The notes beneath the pieces were generated by a model. It did not search any database. It was not told where the DNA came from and saw only the letters and a list, made by a program, of their open reading frames with translations. Source: Stenotrophomonas maltophilia (GTDB taxonomy: Bacteria; Pseudomonadota; Gammaproteobacteria; Xanthomonadales; Xanthomonadaceae). Taken from it: a DNA stretch of 45,463 bases. Made by a program: the position numbers and the translations under genes. Positions 16,462 to 24,649 of the stretch are shown here, piece after piece. Where the stretch lies: assembly GCA_002387845.1 (NCBI GenBank), contig DGLB01000049.1, forward strand, positions 35,281 through 80,743. Reading direction: 5' to 3'. Position 1 is the first letter of the stretch; the number at the start of each line of letters is the position of its first letter.

Positions 16462-17406
16462 TCAACGATCAGGCCCATCCGGCCTGTAACTCCACTTCCG
16501 GAACAACAGCCGCGCGGAACTGCTCCACATGCCGAAGCAATCGCCACCTGCTTCTCCCTTACACGCCAATACAGCTACGGCCATCACGCCATCCATCAGA
16601 ACTTTGGGCTCATCGCTCGCCAACTCACCGTAGAGCCTCCATTCCGCATCTGACACGGACTCCACGTCTCCGATGACCATGAACGACACGAGGACGCTTG
16701 GGGGCCCTTCGCTGTGGACCGAGGTTTCCGTATGAACCCCCTGTGGCGGATAGCCCCAAGCCCTCAATAGAGAGATCGCCTTGGCAACGATAGTGACGAC
16801 CTCTTCGTCCTCCACCCTTGTCTCATCAAGGATTTCAGAAATGCTTGTCTTGATCGCGAAGACGGGAGGCGCACTATGCCCATGGCTGTCAGTCGGCTTG
16901 GCCGGAAATTCAAGAAGCGAGACGTCGTTTGTGCACGGGTCCTCCCCGCTCTCCTGCAATTCGCCCTGCAATCGGCCAGCCTCGCGGAACCACCCGTTGA
17001 AGCCCAGCAGCCGTCCCATCTCCTGCTTCCAGGCAACGGGAAGATCATGTTCAGCCAGGAACGTGTCAAACAGGTGCTTCGTCCGGAAGACCCGGCCCGA
17101 GATGGCCGCCACCTGCACGGCACACCGCAGGAAGCGTGCCTCGCCACCTGCCATCTGTAGAAGACGATCAAAGAGCTCCGCCGATACCACATGATCGGCC
17201 CGAACGGCTGCAAGGATCGCTTTGATCTCAAGTGCGCCCATGGGATCCACGGCCATCAGTCTCTCGGCGTCGGCAGCCAGCCTGTGAAGCTCGAACTCGC
17301 TTGCGCTGGCAGCGGTCAGGAGATGAATCGCCCGATTGCGAAGATCGCTGTAGATTGTTTGAGGAGCAGCTTGTGCCACTTCACCCTCTCCAGTTTGGGG
17401 CTTCAC
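16462..17406 (-). CDS. Hypothetical protein (314 aa)
   Basis: A cytoplasmic-looking protein without signal peptide or membrane helix. The N-terminal 150 residues are mostly helical (HLLTAASASEFELHRLAADAERLM...), resembling helical-repeat scaffolds. The rest is mixed alpha/beta (VFAIKTSISEILDETRVEDEEVV, VLVSFMVIGDVES). No domain is recognised. The start is GTG at 17406. Base composition looks poorer in GC than the core genes, and the gene is isolated among REPs and orphan genes, so it may have been acquired. Confidence 0.65.
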   Translation of the reverse strand: MKPQTGEGEVAQAAPQTIYSDLRNRAIHLLTAASASEFELHRLAADAERLMAVDPMGALEIKAILAAVRADHVVSAELFDRLLQMAGGEARFLRCAVQVAAISGRVFRTKHLFDTFLAEHDLPVAWKQEMGRLLGFNGWFREAGRLQGELQESGEDPCTNDVSLLEFPAKPTDSHGHSAPPVFAIKTSISEILDETRVEDEEVVTIVAKAISLLRAWGYPPQGVHTETSVHSEGPPSVLVSFMVIGDVESVSDAEWRLYGELASDEPKVLMDGVMAVAVLACKGEAGGDCFGMWSSSARLLFRKWSYRPDGPDR

Positions 17407-17742
17407 CCCATCAAGGCCGAGAGCGCGATTGTCGCGTGATATTTTTCAACTTCTAACTACAAAAAGTTGCGAAAGGCCATGAGCGCCAAACGCACCCAAC
17501 TCAGAATGTCACGCAACCGTTTGAATCAACAACGACAGAAAAACACCGAATGCTGGCTGCAGAGCCTGCCCGACACCCAACAGTTCGCTGGCGCAATCAA
17601 CCCACTTGTCTGGAATAGCGACGGCGATTCAGTCGGCACACCGACCCAGGCGATACTGCGACCTCCAACTGTTCCCCGATTGACGGCACACACACTGCGC
17701 GCCATGCGCACACCGCCAACCGGGGTGGCTAAGCCGTTAATG
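17407..17742. other. Gap between two hypothetical minus-strand genes
   Basis: The first 60 bp are AT-rich (GATATTTTTCAACTTC and ACTACAAAAAGTTGC) and may hold the promoter of the 314-residue gene. A plus-strand frame from 17467 runs antisense into the SymE-like gene, but only its first 80 codons look possible and nothing supports it. Confidence 0.4.
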
Positions 17743-18003
17743 TCAGACCTTCATGTTGCGGAGGATGATGCAGTCCTCCTTCCATTCAATCGCCAGCCGG
17801 CTGCCAACCTCCCAGCCGACCCGGGACATCCACATGCCGCGAAGCCACAGGCAGGGGATGCGGTTGCTGGCCAGGTTGCGCTTCCCGGTGGGATCCTGGA
17901 TTGCCCTCACCCGGAGAGTCTCGGGCTTGGTGAAGTAGAGCCGGCCCTTGGGCTTGTCGTCGCTACCGCTATTGCCGTTGTTATCAGAGCTTGAAACTGT
18001 CAT
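17743..18003 (-). CDS. SymE-like toxin
   Basis: The 86-residue product has a disordered N-terminus (TVSSSDNNGNSGSDDKPKG) and then the SymE domain. The signature is IPCLWLRGMWMSRVGWEVG, the analogue of the IPAITLKGQWLEAAGF segment of E. coli SymE, followed by RLAIEWKEDCIIL. SymE is an AbrB-fold-derived type I toxin that harms RNA or nucleoids when overproduced and is held down by the antisense RNA SymR. ATG has GAGG 7 bases upstream. Just before it lies a structured leader (18029-18149) that has a twin at 38 kb. No LexA box was recognised. Confidence 0.75.
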   Translation of the reverse strand: MTVSSSDNNGNSGSDDKPKGRLYFTKPETLRVRAIQDPTGKRNLASNRIPCLWLRGMWMSRVGWEVGSRLAIEWKEDCIILRNMKV

Positions 18004-18028
18004 ATGTAACCTCGTCAAGAGTGTTCTC

Positions 18029-18149
18029 CCTCGTCGGAATGACGAGGAAGCCGGGAGGCTGACAACCGTACATAGGAACGGCGCGGCGTATTTCCTCGGG
18101 GGTGTTCTATTCCGCCACCCTCCCGGCATACGACGTTCAAGCGTTACCT
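18029..18149 (-). ncRNA. Structured leader element A, upstream of symE-like gene
   Basis: On the minus strand the order is AGGTAAC, GGGAGGGTG, CACCC, GGAAATACG, CCTCCCGG and a closing CCTCGTC/GACGAGG hairpin that ends 25 bp before the start codon. CCGGGAGG (18126-18119) can pair with CCTCCCGG (18058-18051), while the overlapping GGGTG can instead pair with CACCC, giving two exclusive folds. The same order recurs at 38206-38335 before an unrelated gene. It may be a cis element, an sRNA processed from the leader (C4-like), or the site of an antisense RNA. Confidence 0.6.
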
Positions 18150-18522
18150 ATGTAGAGCTGTCAGGCTCCCTGGACACACCTTGCGACACGAGGCACGCGA
18201 AGTGAATCAAGCGTCTGCGAATCATAATTGACGCTCGCTGCAGAACGCGATCTGCGAGACGCAATCGAGCCATATCCAGTAAAAATTCTGCAAAACCGGG
18301 CTGATTGCAGCAACCTTTCGCCAAGATTCTGTCACTCAGCTAGACCCATAAGAGACGCGCCTACATTGACGCTACTGACATCAACTGCGATCGCGTTGGA
18401 GATTTCACAGATTCACACCAGGCCAAGGATGCTACTCACGCCCTTCGCATCGTGTGTTCCAACGTTGAGCTGACGCGCGCATTCCGCAGATGGTAGGCTT
18501 TCCTTTTTCAAGGAACGAAATC
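18150..18522. other. AT-richer intergenic region between divergent genes
   Basis: There is no supported gene. The stretch is clearly poorer in GC than the flanks (for example CCAGTAAAAATTCTGCAAAA near 18280) and must hold promoters for the SymE-like gene and for the solenoid-like gene. I could not fix a particular promoter. Confidence 0.5.
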
Positions 18523-19203
18523 ATGCAGATTCCCGGCCGCTCCTACGTCCGCGGCGAAACTTCCATCAGCGAACTGCGCGCGCTCACCGCCGGCTTCGAG
18601 TACGCCGATGCCCTGATCGACGACGACCTGTGTGGCGAGGGTTACGACGCCGTTCTGGTGGAGGGCGACCTGCACCTCCCCCGCCTGGAGCTGGGCGAGG
18701 GCGTGGCGCTGCTGGTCGTGACCGGCAACCTGACGGTGGACGGCGCCTGCGTCACCACCGACGACCCGGCCACGGGGCTGTACGTGCTTGGCAACTTCAG
18801 CGCGGGCTCCGTGTTGACGGCCGGTATGCTGGGCGTCGGAGGCGACTTGAAGGTCGCCCGCACCCTGGCCGGCTACTACAACGATTTCAGCGCCATCGTC
18901 AAAGGCACCACCCGGGCGGCGGTGTTCTACCCGGAGAATCATTCCTTCGACTTCGTCGGTGCGCCGCACTTCGATCAGGTGTTGGGCAAGGCGGCCGGCT
19001 ACCGTGTGCCCTCAGCGTGGAGCGGACAGGTTCAGGAAACCCTGCGCGGGCGTGCACTCCTGGCGCGTGCCACCTCGGCCCCGGTCGAAGGCATCGACGA
19101 GGTCAGTGCCGAAGAACTGGAAACGTACGGGGCGACCGATCTGCTGGAGGTGGACGCACTGTACGCGCACGTGCGGGCCGATAAGCCGCTGTTGCTCGAC
19201 TGA
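18523..19203 (+). CDS. Beta-solenoid-like hypothetical protein (226 aa)
   Basis: The middle of the protein has short repeating beta units with Gly turns (AVLVEGDLHLPRLELGEGVALLVVTGNLTVDG, LYVLGNFSAGSVLTAGMLGVGGDLKV), a pattern of right-handed solenoids such as polymer-forming cytoskeletal (bactofilin-like) proteins. There is no signal peptide. The tail after residue 150 is helical and acidic. AAGGA lies 8 bases before the chosen ATG. Proteins of this style occur near toxin or immunity genes in other genomes, but nothing here proves such a role. Confidence 0.7.
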   Translation: MQIPGRSYVRGETSISELRALTAGFEYADALIDDDLCGEGYDAVLVEGDLHLPRLELGEGVALLVVTGNLTVDGACVTTDDPATGLYVLGNFSAGSVLTAGMLGVGGDLKVARTLAGYYNDFSAIVKGTTRAAVFYPENHSFDFVGAPHFDQVLGKAAGYRVPSAWSGQVQETLRGRALLARATSAPVEGIDEVSAEELETYGATDLLEVDALYAHVRADKPLLLD

Positions 19204-19343
19204 GGCAATCGCGCGCTGGCGGGCCGGTAATCCCCCCGCAGCTAGGGGTGCCAGTAGAACTACTTAGTCGTGACGGTTGGAAGTACCGAAGCGAAAGCTA
19301 CCTTGCTCACTCATGATCCTGGTGAGTCGAGTGGAGGATCGCG

Positions 19344-20309
19344 GTGCACACTACTACGTCAGCGACTGTGGTCGGGCGCGGGATTCTTCTCGTCGTCAGC
19401 ATGGCCGCGATGGGCTGCGGCCACGCCGTGGAGGGTGGCCTGGGGCGATCAATAACTGGAACCCAAGTATCCAACTTTGCCGGACTGGTTCCTGACGAGC
19501 CTGGCCTCAGTGTCGCATTGGGCTATGCCTACTACTCGGGCGACATTGGCACGCAGCGCGAGCTTCCCATCAGCGGGGTCGCCGCGCTCGGAATGAATGC
19601 GGCCTTCGACCTTTACTCCGTAACGGGCATCTACGTCTGGAACAGCGGACCCGGGAAGTGGAACCTTGGCTCGATGGTTACCGTTCCATTCGCAAACGTC
19701 GACGTGAGCGCGGCGGTGGATCTCGGACCCGTCCGGCGGGACGTGAGCGACCGCGTCAAGGGCGACCTGTACGACGTGACCTTTGTTCCCGTTATGGCGG
19801 GATATCACTTTAATGAGGCTCGTCATCTATCGCTGGCACTGTACGTCTCCGCGCCCACCGGTGACTACGACCCTGCCCGGCTCGCCAATGCCAGCCTGAA
19901 TGTCTGGGTATTCAGCCCGACGCTTGGGTACACCCATCTGCTGCAGACGGGGACGCTCGAATGGAGCACCACCGCCGGCGTCGACCTCTCCACGCGCAAT
20001 GACGATACGGACTATAAAAGTGGTGCAGTTCTGCACGTCGACACGCTGCTGGTCAAAAGCTTCGCCAATGGTTGGGGCGTCGGGGGCGTGGGTGGCTGGA
20101 TCGAGCAGCTTGAAGATGACAGCGGCCCGTTGGCCGACCGGGTCGGCGGCTTCAGGGGAAGCGCATTGGCACTGGGGCCGATCATCACGTTTCAACGAAA
20201 ATGGGGGGACAGCACCGTTGCGATCTCGGCACGCTGGCTCAGGGAGTTCGAGGTGAAGCGTCGCCTCAAGGGCGACCCCTTGATGCTCACGGCGTCACTC
20301 ACATTCTGA
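19344..20309 (+). CDS. Outer-membrane MetA-type (SphA-like) channel protein
   Basis: The 321-residue product has an N-terminal signal region (GRGILLVVSMAAMGCGHAVEGG) and then many amphipathic beta strands ending in Phe, as in outer-membrane barrels. The opening after the signal (GTQVSNFAGLVPDEPGLSVALGYAYYSGD) and the motif APTGDYDPARLAN match the Phenol_MetA_deg/SphA family of putative transporters. The start is GTG with GGAGGA upstream. The sulfatase gene follows after 8 bp, so the two are probably one operon for uptake and cleavage of a sulfated compound. That substrate link is inference. Confidence 0.85.
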   Translation: MHTTTSATVVGRGILLVVSMAAMGCGHAVEGGLGRSITGTQVSNFAGLVPDEPGLSVALGYAYYSGDIGTQRELPISGVAALGMNAAFDLYSVTGIYVWNSGPGKWNLGSMVTVPFANVDVSAAVDLGPVRRDVSDRVKGDLYDVTFVPVMAGYHFNEARHLSLALYVSAPTGDYDPARLANASLNVWVFSPTLGYTHLLQTGTLEWSTTAGVDLSTRNDDTDYKSGAVLHVDTLLVKSFANGWGVGGVGGWIEQLEDDSGPLADRVGGFRGSALALGPIITFQRKWGDSTVAISARWLREFEVKRRLKGDPLMLTASLTF

Positions 20310-20317
20310 GGTGAACC

Positions 20318-21868
20318 ATGGTGTCCGGTGTCCCTGTAAAAGCCGTGCCTTCCGAGGTCGACACAGACGATCTGCGTTGCGGTGATCGCCCCAATTCGCT
20401 CCGGCTGCTGCGTAAGGCGTTGCTGGCCTCGGCAGTGATCGTCGCGACCGCATGGTCGACGTCTGCGATTGGCGCACCCGAGTCGGCACAGAAGCCGAAC
20501 ATCGTGTTCATCCTGGCGGACAATCTCGGGTATGGAGAGCTGGGCGTATACGGCGGGGGTATCCTGCGCGGAGCCCCGACTCCGCGTATTGATGGCTTGG
20601 CCAGCGAGGGCCTGCGCCTTCTCAACTTCAATGTGGAGCCGCAGTGCTCGCCCAGCCGGTCCGCATTGATGACTGGCCGCTTTTCGATGCGCTCGGGCAC
20701 TTATGCGGTACCGGCGGGGGGTCAGGCCGACGGCCTCACGCTTTGGGAAATCACCATCGCCGAGCTGCTGTCCAGGCAGGGCTACGCAACCGGCATGTGG
20801 GGCAAATGGCACCTAGGCAGTGCAGACGAGCGACTCCCAACTGCGCAGGGATTTGACGAATGGTTCGGCATTCCCCGGACTTACGACGAGGTCTTATGGA
20901 CTGCGCAGGACCAAACCCATGGACTGTGGCCGTCCATGGGTAACCGGCAAGGCTGGAGCCCGGCCATTGCGCCGCCTGAGCCGATCTACGAGGCCACGTC
21001 GGGCAGCAAGCCAAAGAAGGTGGGCGTCCTGACTCTCGACGAACGCAGGACAATGGAGGCGCAGATCACCGACCGTGCGGTGAGCTTCATCAAGCGACAG
21101 GCCTCCGCAGGCAAGCCCTTCTTTGCCTATGTGTCTTCCTCCATGGTGCACATGCCGGTCCTGCCCCATCCGGACTTCGCTGGCAGGACCGGCAACGGCG
21201 ACTGGGCCGACTGCCTGGCCGAGATGGACTACCGTACCGGTCAGATTCTGGACGCGATCAAGGCGGCAGGGATCGAGGACCACACCATCGTGATCTTCGC
21301 GAGCGACAACGGCCCCGAAGCCACGGACCCCTGGCAGGGAGACAGTGGACCTTGGCGCGGCACGTACTTCACCGCGACCGAAGCATCGCTGCGGGCACCC
21401 TTCATTGTGCGCTGGCCTGGACGGATTCCGGCTGGACGTGTCAGCAACGAGATCGTCCATATCGTGGATATGTTGCCCACATTGGCGTACATCGGTGGCG
21501 CTCCCGTTCCTCGCGATCGTCCCATTGACGGTGTCAACCAGCTCGACTTCTTCGAGGGAAAATCAGAGAAGTCCCATCGTGAGGGTTTTCCGGTCTACGT
21601 CGCGGACCGTCTCTCTGCGGTCAAATGGCGCAACTGGAAGATGCACTTGATCTGGCAGGAAGGCATGTACGACGTACCGGTGAAACTGGCCGAGCCCAGA
21701 GTCGTCAATCTCCTCACCGACCTGAAGGAAGAGCGGGACGTTGCCGTCAAAGCTGGCTGGGTCGCGGTTCCAATGACAAAGATTCTCAAGGACTGGGAAG
21801 CCAGCCTTGAGGAATACCCGCCTATCAGGATGGGCCAGCCCGACCCATACGTGCCGCCGCGGCGCTAA
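20318..21868 (+). CDS. Exported sulfatase (arylsulfatase family)
   Basis: This type I sulfatase (516 aa) should hydrolyse a sulfate ester. Cys110 in CSPSR is the residue that maturation turns into formylglycine. GKWHLG, a lysine/histidine metal and sulfate site, and ASDNGPEA (metal Asp-Asn) are present. The first metal motif reads ADNLGYGELG (Asp68-Asn69) where most relatives have Asp-Asp. A long N-terminus precedes a hydrophobic export segment (LLASAVIVATAWSTSAIGA, residues 35-53). Formylglycine generation needs a separate sulfatase-modifying enzyme, which is not in this window. It is in an operon with the preceding outer-membrane protein. Confidence 0.92.
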   Translation: MVSGVPVKAVPSEVDTDDLRCGDRPNSLRLLRKALLASAVIVATAWSTSAIGAPESAQKPNIVFILADNLGYGELGVYGGGILRGAPTPRIDGLASEGLRLLNFNVEPQCSPSRSALMTGRFSMRSGTYAVPAGGQADGLTLWEITIAELLSRQGYATGMWGKWHLGSADERLPTAQGFDEWFGIPRTYDEVLWTAQDQTHGLWPSMGNRQGWSPAIAPPEPIYEATSGSKPKKVGVLTLDERRTMEAQITDRAVSFIKRQASAGKPFFAYVSSSMVHMPVLPHPDFAGRTGNGDWADCLAEMDYRTGQILDAIKAAGIEDHTIVIFASDNGPEATDPWQGDSGPWRGTYFTATEASLRAPFIVRWPGRIPAGRVSNEIVHIVDMLPTLAYIGGAPVPRDRPIDGVNQLDFFEGKSEKSHREGFPVYVADRLSAVKWRNWKMHLIWQEGMYDVPVKLAEPRVVNLLTDLKEERDVAVKAGWVAVPMTKILKDWEASLEEYPPIRMGQPDPYVPPRR

Positions 21869-21900
21869 GCACGTGTAATGACCCAAGGGGCGCTTGATTC

Positions 21901-21977
21901 TGGTGACCCCGGCCCGATTCGAACGGGCGACCTTCCCCTTAGGAGGGGGACGCTCTATCCAGCTGAGCTACGGGGCC
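21901..21977 (-). tRNA. tRNA-Arg (anticodon CCU)
   Basis: The minus strand starts GGCCCCGTAGCTCAGCTGGA and ends CGGGGTC-A-CCA, with CCA encoded. The anticodon stem TCCCC/GGGGA encloses loop CTCCTAA, so the anticodon is CCT. The T-arm has GTTCGAATC. Length with CCA is 77 nt. The 3' end faces the sulfatase side, the usual orientation for integration at a tRNA, but I found no repeated tRNA end as an attachment site. Confidence 0.97.
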
Positions 21978-22009
21978 ATGCGGGCGGAAGCATACCGCCG
22001 ATGCGTGAC

Positions 22010-22030
22010 GGGCCGGCATTGCACCGGCCC
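22010..22030 (-). terminator. Hairpin between kdsA and tRNA-Arg
   Basis: GGGCCGG and CCGGCCC form a 7-bp stem with a 7-base loop downstream of the kdsA stop. It lacks a U-tract, so termination is only probable. Confidence 0.4.
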
Positions 22031-22095
22031 CACTTATAAGGATACCTGCATTCAGCGAGGTGACCAAGGCTGGCCACCCCGCAAACCCGCCGGAA

Positions 22096-22941
22096 TCAGC
22101 GGATATCCAGCTCCGGGAAGCCCTTGACCAGCTCGTCCACGGCCTTGATCTGGGTCAGGAACGACTCCAGCGCGGCCAGCGGCAGTGCGCTGGGGCCGTC
22201 GCAGCGGGCGTGGTCAGGGTCGCGGTGGGCTTCCAGGAACAGGCCGGCCAAGCCCAGCGCCATGCCGGAGCGGGCCAGTTCGGCCACCTGGCGGCGGCGG
22301 CCGCCGCTGGCTTCGCTGCCGGCGTCGCGGCGCTGCAGGCTGTGGGTGACATCGAAGATGGCCGGCAGGCCGCCGGTGGACTCGATCATCTCGCGGAAGC
22401 CGAGCATGTCCACCACCAGGTTGTCGTAACCGAACTGCGAGCCGCGCTCGCACAGGATGATGTTCTCGTTCCCGGCCTCGCGGATCTTGCTGACGATGTG
22501 CTTGATCTGGGTGGGGCTGAGGAACTGCGGCTTCTTGATGTTCACCGCCCTGCCGGTTTCGGCGATGGCAACCACCAGGTCGGTCTGGCGGGCGAGGAAG
22601 GCGGGAATCTGCAGCACGTCGACCACTTCGGCCACCGGGGCGGCCTGGGCCACTTCGTGGACGTCGGTGATGACCGGAATGCCGAACTGGCGCTTCACTT
22701 CCTCGAAGATGCGCAGGCCTTCTTCCAGGCCGACGCCACGGAACGACTTGATCGAGGACCGGTTGGCCTTGTCGAACGAGGCTTTGAAGACGTAGGGGAT
22801 GCCGAGCTTGCGGGTGACCGTGGTGAAGTGTTCGGCCGCGTGCAGGGTGGAATCGAGGTCTTCCAGGACGTTCAGGCCGCCGAAGAGGACGAACGGGAGA
22901 CGGTTTCCTACGGTTACGCCTTCGGCGACGGTGACGTTCAT
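22096..22941 (-). CDS. kdsA: 3-deoxy-8-phosphooctulonate (KDO8P) synthase
   Basis: This enzyme condenses phosphoenolpyruvate with arabinose 5-phosphate for lipopolysaccharide core synthesis. The sequence has the family motifs KASFDKANRSS, GIPVITDVHE, DVLQIPAFLARQTDL and CERGSQFGYDNLVVDM. The C-terminal EAHRDPDHARCDGPSALPL motif holds metal- and PEP-site residues. Length 281 aa is normal. It stands alone here rather than between pyrG and eno, where many proteobacteria keep it. A second copy elsewhere cannot be excluded from this window. Confidence 0.96.
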   Translation of the reverse strand: MNVTVAEGVTVGNRLPFVLFGGLNVLEDLDSTLHAAEHFTTVTRKLGIPYVFKASFDKANRSSIKSFRGVGLEEGLRIFEEVKRQFGIPVITDVHEVAQAAPVAEVVDVLQIPAFLARQTDLVVAIAETGRAVNIKKPQFLSPTQIKHIVSKIREAGNENIILCERGSQFGYDNLVVDMLGFREMIESTGGLPAIFDVTHSLQRRDAGSEASGGRRRQVAELARSGMALGLAGLFLEAHRDPDHARCDGPSALPLAALESFLTQIKAVDELVKGFPELDIR

Positions 22942-23119
22942 TCAGGTTCCTGGGGGAAGTTCAGAAAGGAATTGTAGCGGGTTGGATATGGGGGCGGTTT
23001 GGGTGAGGCCCCAAGGTGCAGGCGTGGGAAGGTGCGGTGCGGCACTGCGGCATGGGCTGCCGGGGCAGACTGATAGAATGGTGGGTCTGCACCCTTTTCG
23101 ATACGCAACAGGAGTTTGC

Positions 23120-24649
23120 ATGTCCTCTGCCCTGCTCAAGGCCCTTGGCCTGGATGCAACCAACGCTGGCACCTACCTTGGCAATGGCGAATGGTCCACG
23201 GCCAGCGCCGGGGTGATCACGCCGGTGAACCCGACCACGGGTGAAGCCATCGCCCAGGTGCATGCCACCACCGAGGCCGACTACGAAACCGTGGTCGCCC
23301 GCGCCCAGGAAGCCTTCAAGGTGTGGCGCACCACCCCGGCCCCGCGCCGTGGCGAAGCCGTGCGCCTGTGTGGCGAAGCGCTGCGCGCCAACAAGGACGC
23401 GCTGGGCTCGCTGGTTGCGCTGGAAATGGGCAAGAGCAAGCCCGAAGGCGACGGTGAAGTGCAGGAGATGATCGACATCGCCGACTTCGCCGTGGGCCAG
23501 AGCCGCATGCTGTATGGATACACCATGCATTCCGAGCGCCCGGGCCACCGCATGTATGAGCAGTACCAGCCGCTGGGCCTGGTCGGCATCATCAGTGCGT
23601 TCAACTTCCCGGTCGCGGTGTGGGCGTGGAACTCGTTCCTGGCCGCCATCTGCGGTGATATCTGCATCTGGAAGCCGTCCAACAAGACCCCGCTGACCGC
23701 GATTGCCTCGATGCGCATCTGCAATGAAGCGCTGCGCGATGCCGGCTTCCCGGACATCTTCTTCCTGATCAACGACGCCGGCACGGCGCTGTCGGAAAAG
23801 CTGGTGGAAGACCGCCGCATTCCGCTGATCAGCTTCACCGGCTCCACCCAGGTGGGCCGTACGGTGAACGAGAAGGTCGCGCGCCGCCTGGGCCGCTGCC
23901 TGCTGGAACTGGGCGGCAACAACGCCATCATCCTGGACGAAACCGCCGACCTGAAGCTGGCCGTGCCGGGCATCGTGTTTGGTGCCGTGGGCACCGCCGG
24001 CCAGCGCTGCACGACCACGCGCCGCCTGATCGTGCACGAATCGATCTACGACAACGTGCTGGCCACGCTGAAGAAGGCGTACAAGCAGGTGGAAGGCAAG
24101 ATCGGCGACCCGACCGATGCCGCCAACCTGATGGGTCCGCTGAACAGCGACAGCGCGGTGCAGCAGTTCCTGGCCTCGATTGAAAAGGCCAAGGCCAGCG
24201 GCGGCACGGTGGAAACCGGCGGCACCCGCATTGATCGCCCGGGCAACTTCGTGCTGCCGGCGATTGTCACCGGCCTGAAGAACAGCGACGAAGTGGTGCA
24301 GCACGAAACCTTCGCGCCGATCCTGTACGTGATGAAGTACAGCAGCCTGGACGAAGCCATCGACATGCAGAACGGCGTGCCGCAGGGCCTGTCGTCGTCG
24401 ATCTTCACCCAGAACCTGAAGGCGGCCGAGCGCTTCCTGTCGGCAGCCGGTTCGGACTGCGGCATTGCCAACGTCAACATCGGCACGTCGGGTGCGGAAA
24501 TCGGCGGCGCGTTCGGCGGCGAAAAGGACACCGGCGGTGGTCGTGAGTCGGGTTCGGATGCGTGGAAGGTCTACATGCGCCGCCAGACCAACACCATCAA
24601 CTATTCCGATTCGCTGCCGCTGGCACAGGGCATCAAGTTCGACCTGTGA
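23120..24649 (+). CDS. amaB: L-piperidine-6-carboxylate / aminoadipate semialdehyde dehydrogenase
   Basis: An aldehyde dehydrogenase of the ALDH7 type (509 aa) that oxidises alpha-aminoadipate semialdehyde in lysine catabolism. Hallmarks are IISAFNFPVAVWAWN, the general-base Glu in LLELGGNNAI and the nucleophile Cys297 in GTAGQRCTTTRRL. The C-terminal NVNIGTSGAEIGGAFGGEKDTGGGRESGSD segment is typical of ALDH7/antiquitin. AGGAG lies 6 bases before the ATG. The next gene overlaps its stop codon by one base. Confidence 0.93.
   Translation: MSSALLKALGLDATNAGTYLGNGEWSTASAGVITPVNPTTGEAIAQVHATTEADYETVVARAQEAFKVWRTTPAPRRGEAVRLCGEALRANKDALGSLVALEMGKSKPEGDGEVQEMIDIADFAVGQSRMLYGYTMHSERPGHRMYEQYQPLGLVGIISAFNFPVAVWAWNSFLAAICGDICIWKPSNKTPLTAIASMRICNEALRDAGFPDIFFLINDAGTALSEKLVEDRRIPLISFTGSTQVGRTVNEKVARRLGRCLLELGGNNAIILDETADLKLAVPGIVFGAVGTAGQRCTTTRRLIVHESIYDNVLATLKKAYKQVEGKIGDPTDAANLMGPLNSDSAVQQFLASIEKAKASGGTVETGGTRIDRPGNFVLPAIVTGLKNSDEVVQHETFAPILYVMKYSSLDEAIDMQNGVPQGLSSSIFTQNLKAAERFLSAAGSDCGIANVNIGTSGAEIGGAFGGEKDTGGGRESGSDAWKVYMRRQTNTINYSDSLPLAQGIKFDL

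Noticed and set aside
17467..17994. A 175-codon plus-strand gene antisense to the SymE-like gene
   Set aside because: Only the first part is not antisense; no ribosome site or motif supports it.
21901..21977. A genomic island integrated at tRNA-Arg
   Set aside because: No integrase and no second copy of the tRNA 3' end were found between 11 and 22 kb, so only a weak suspicion remains.
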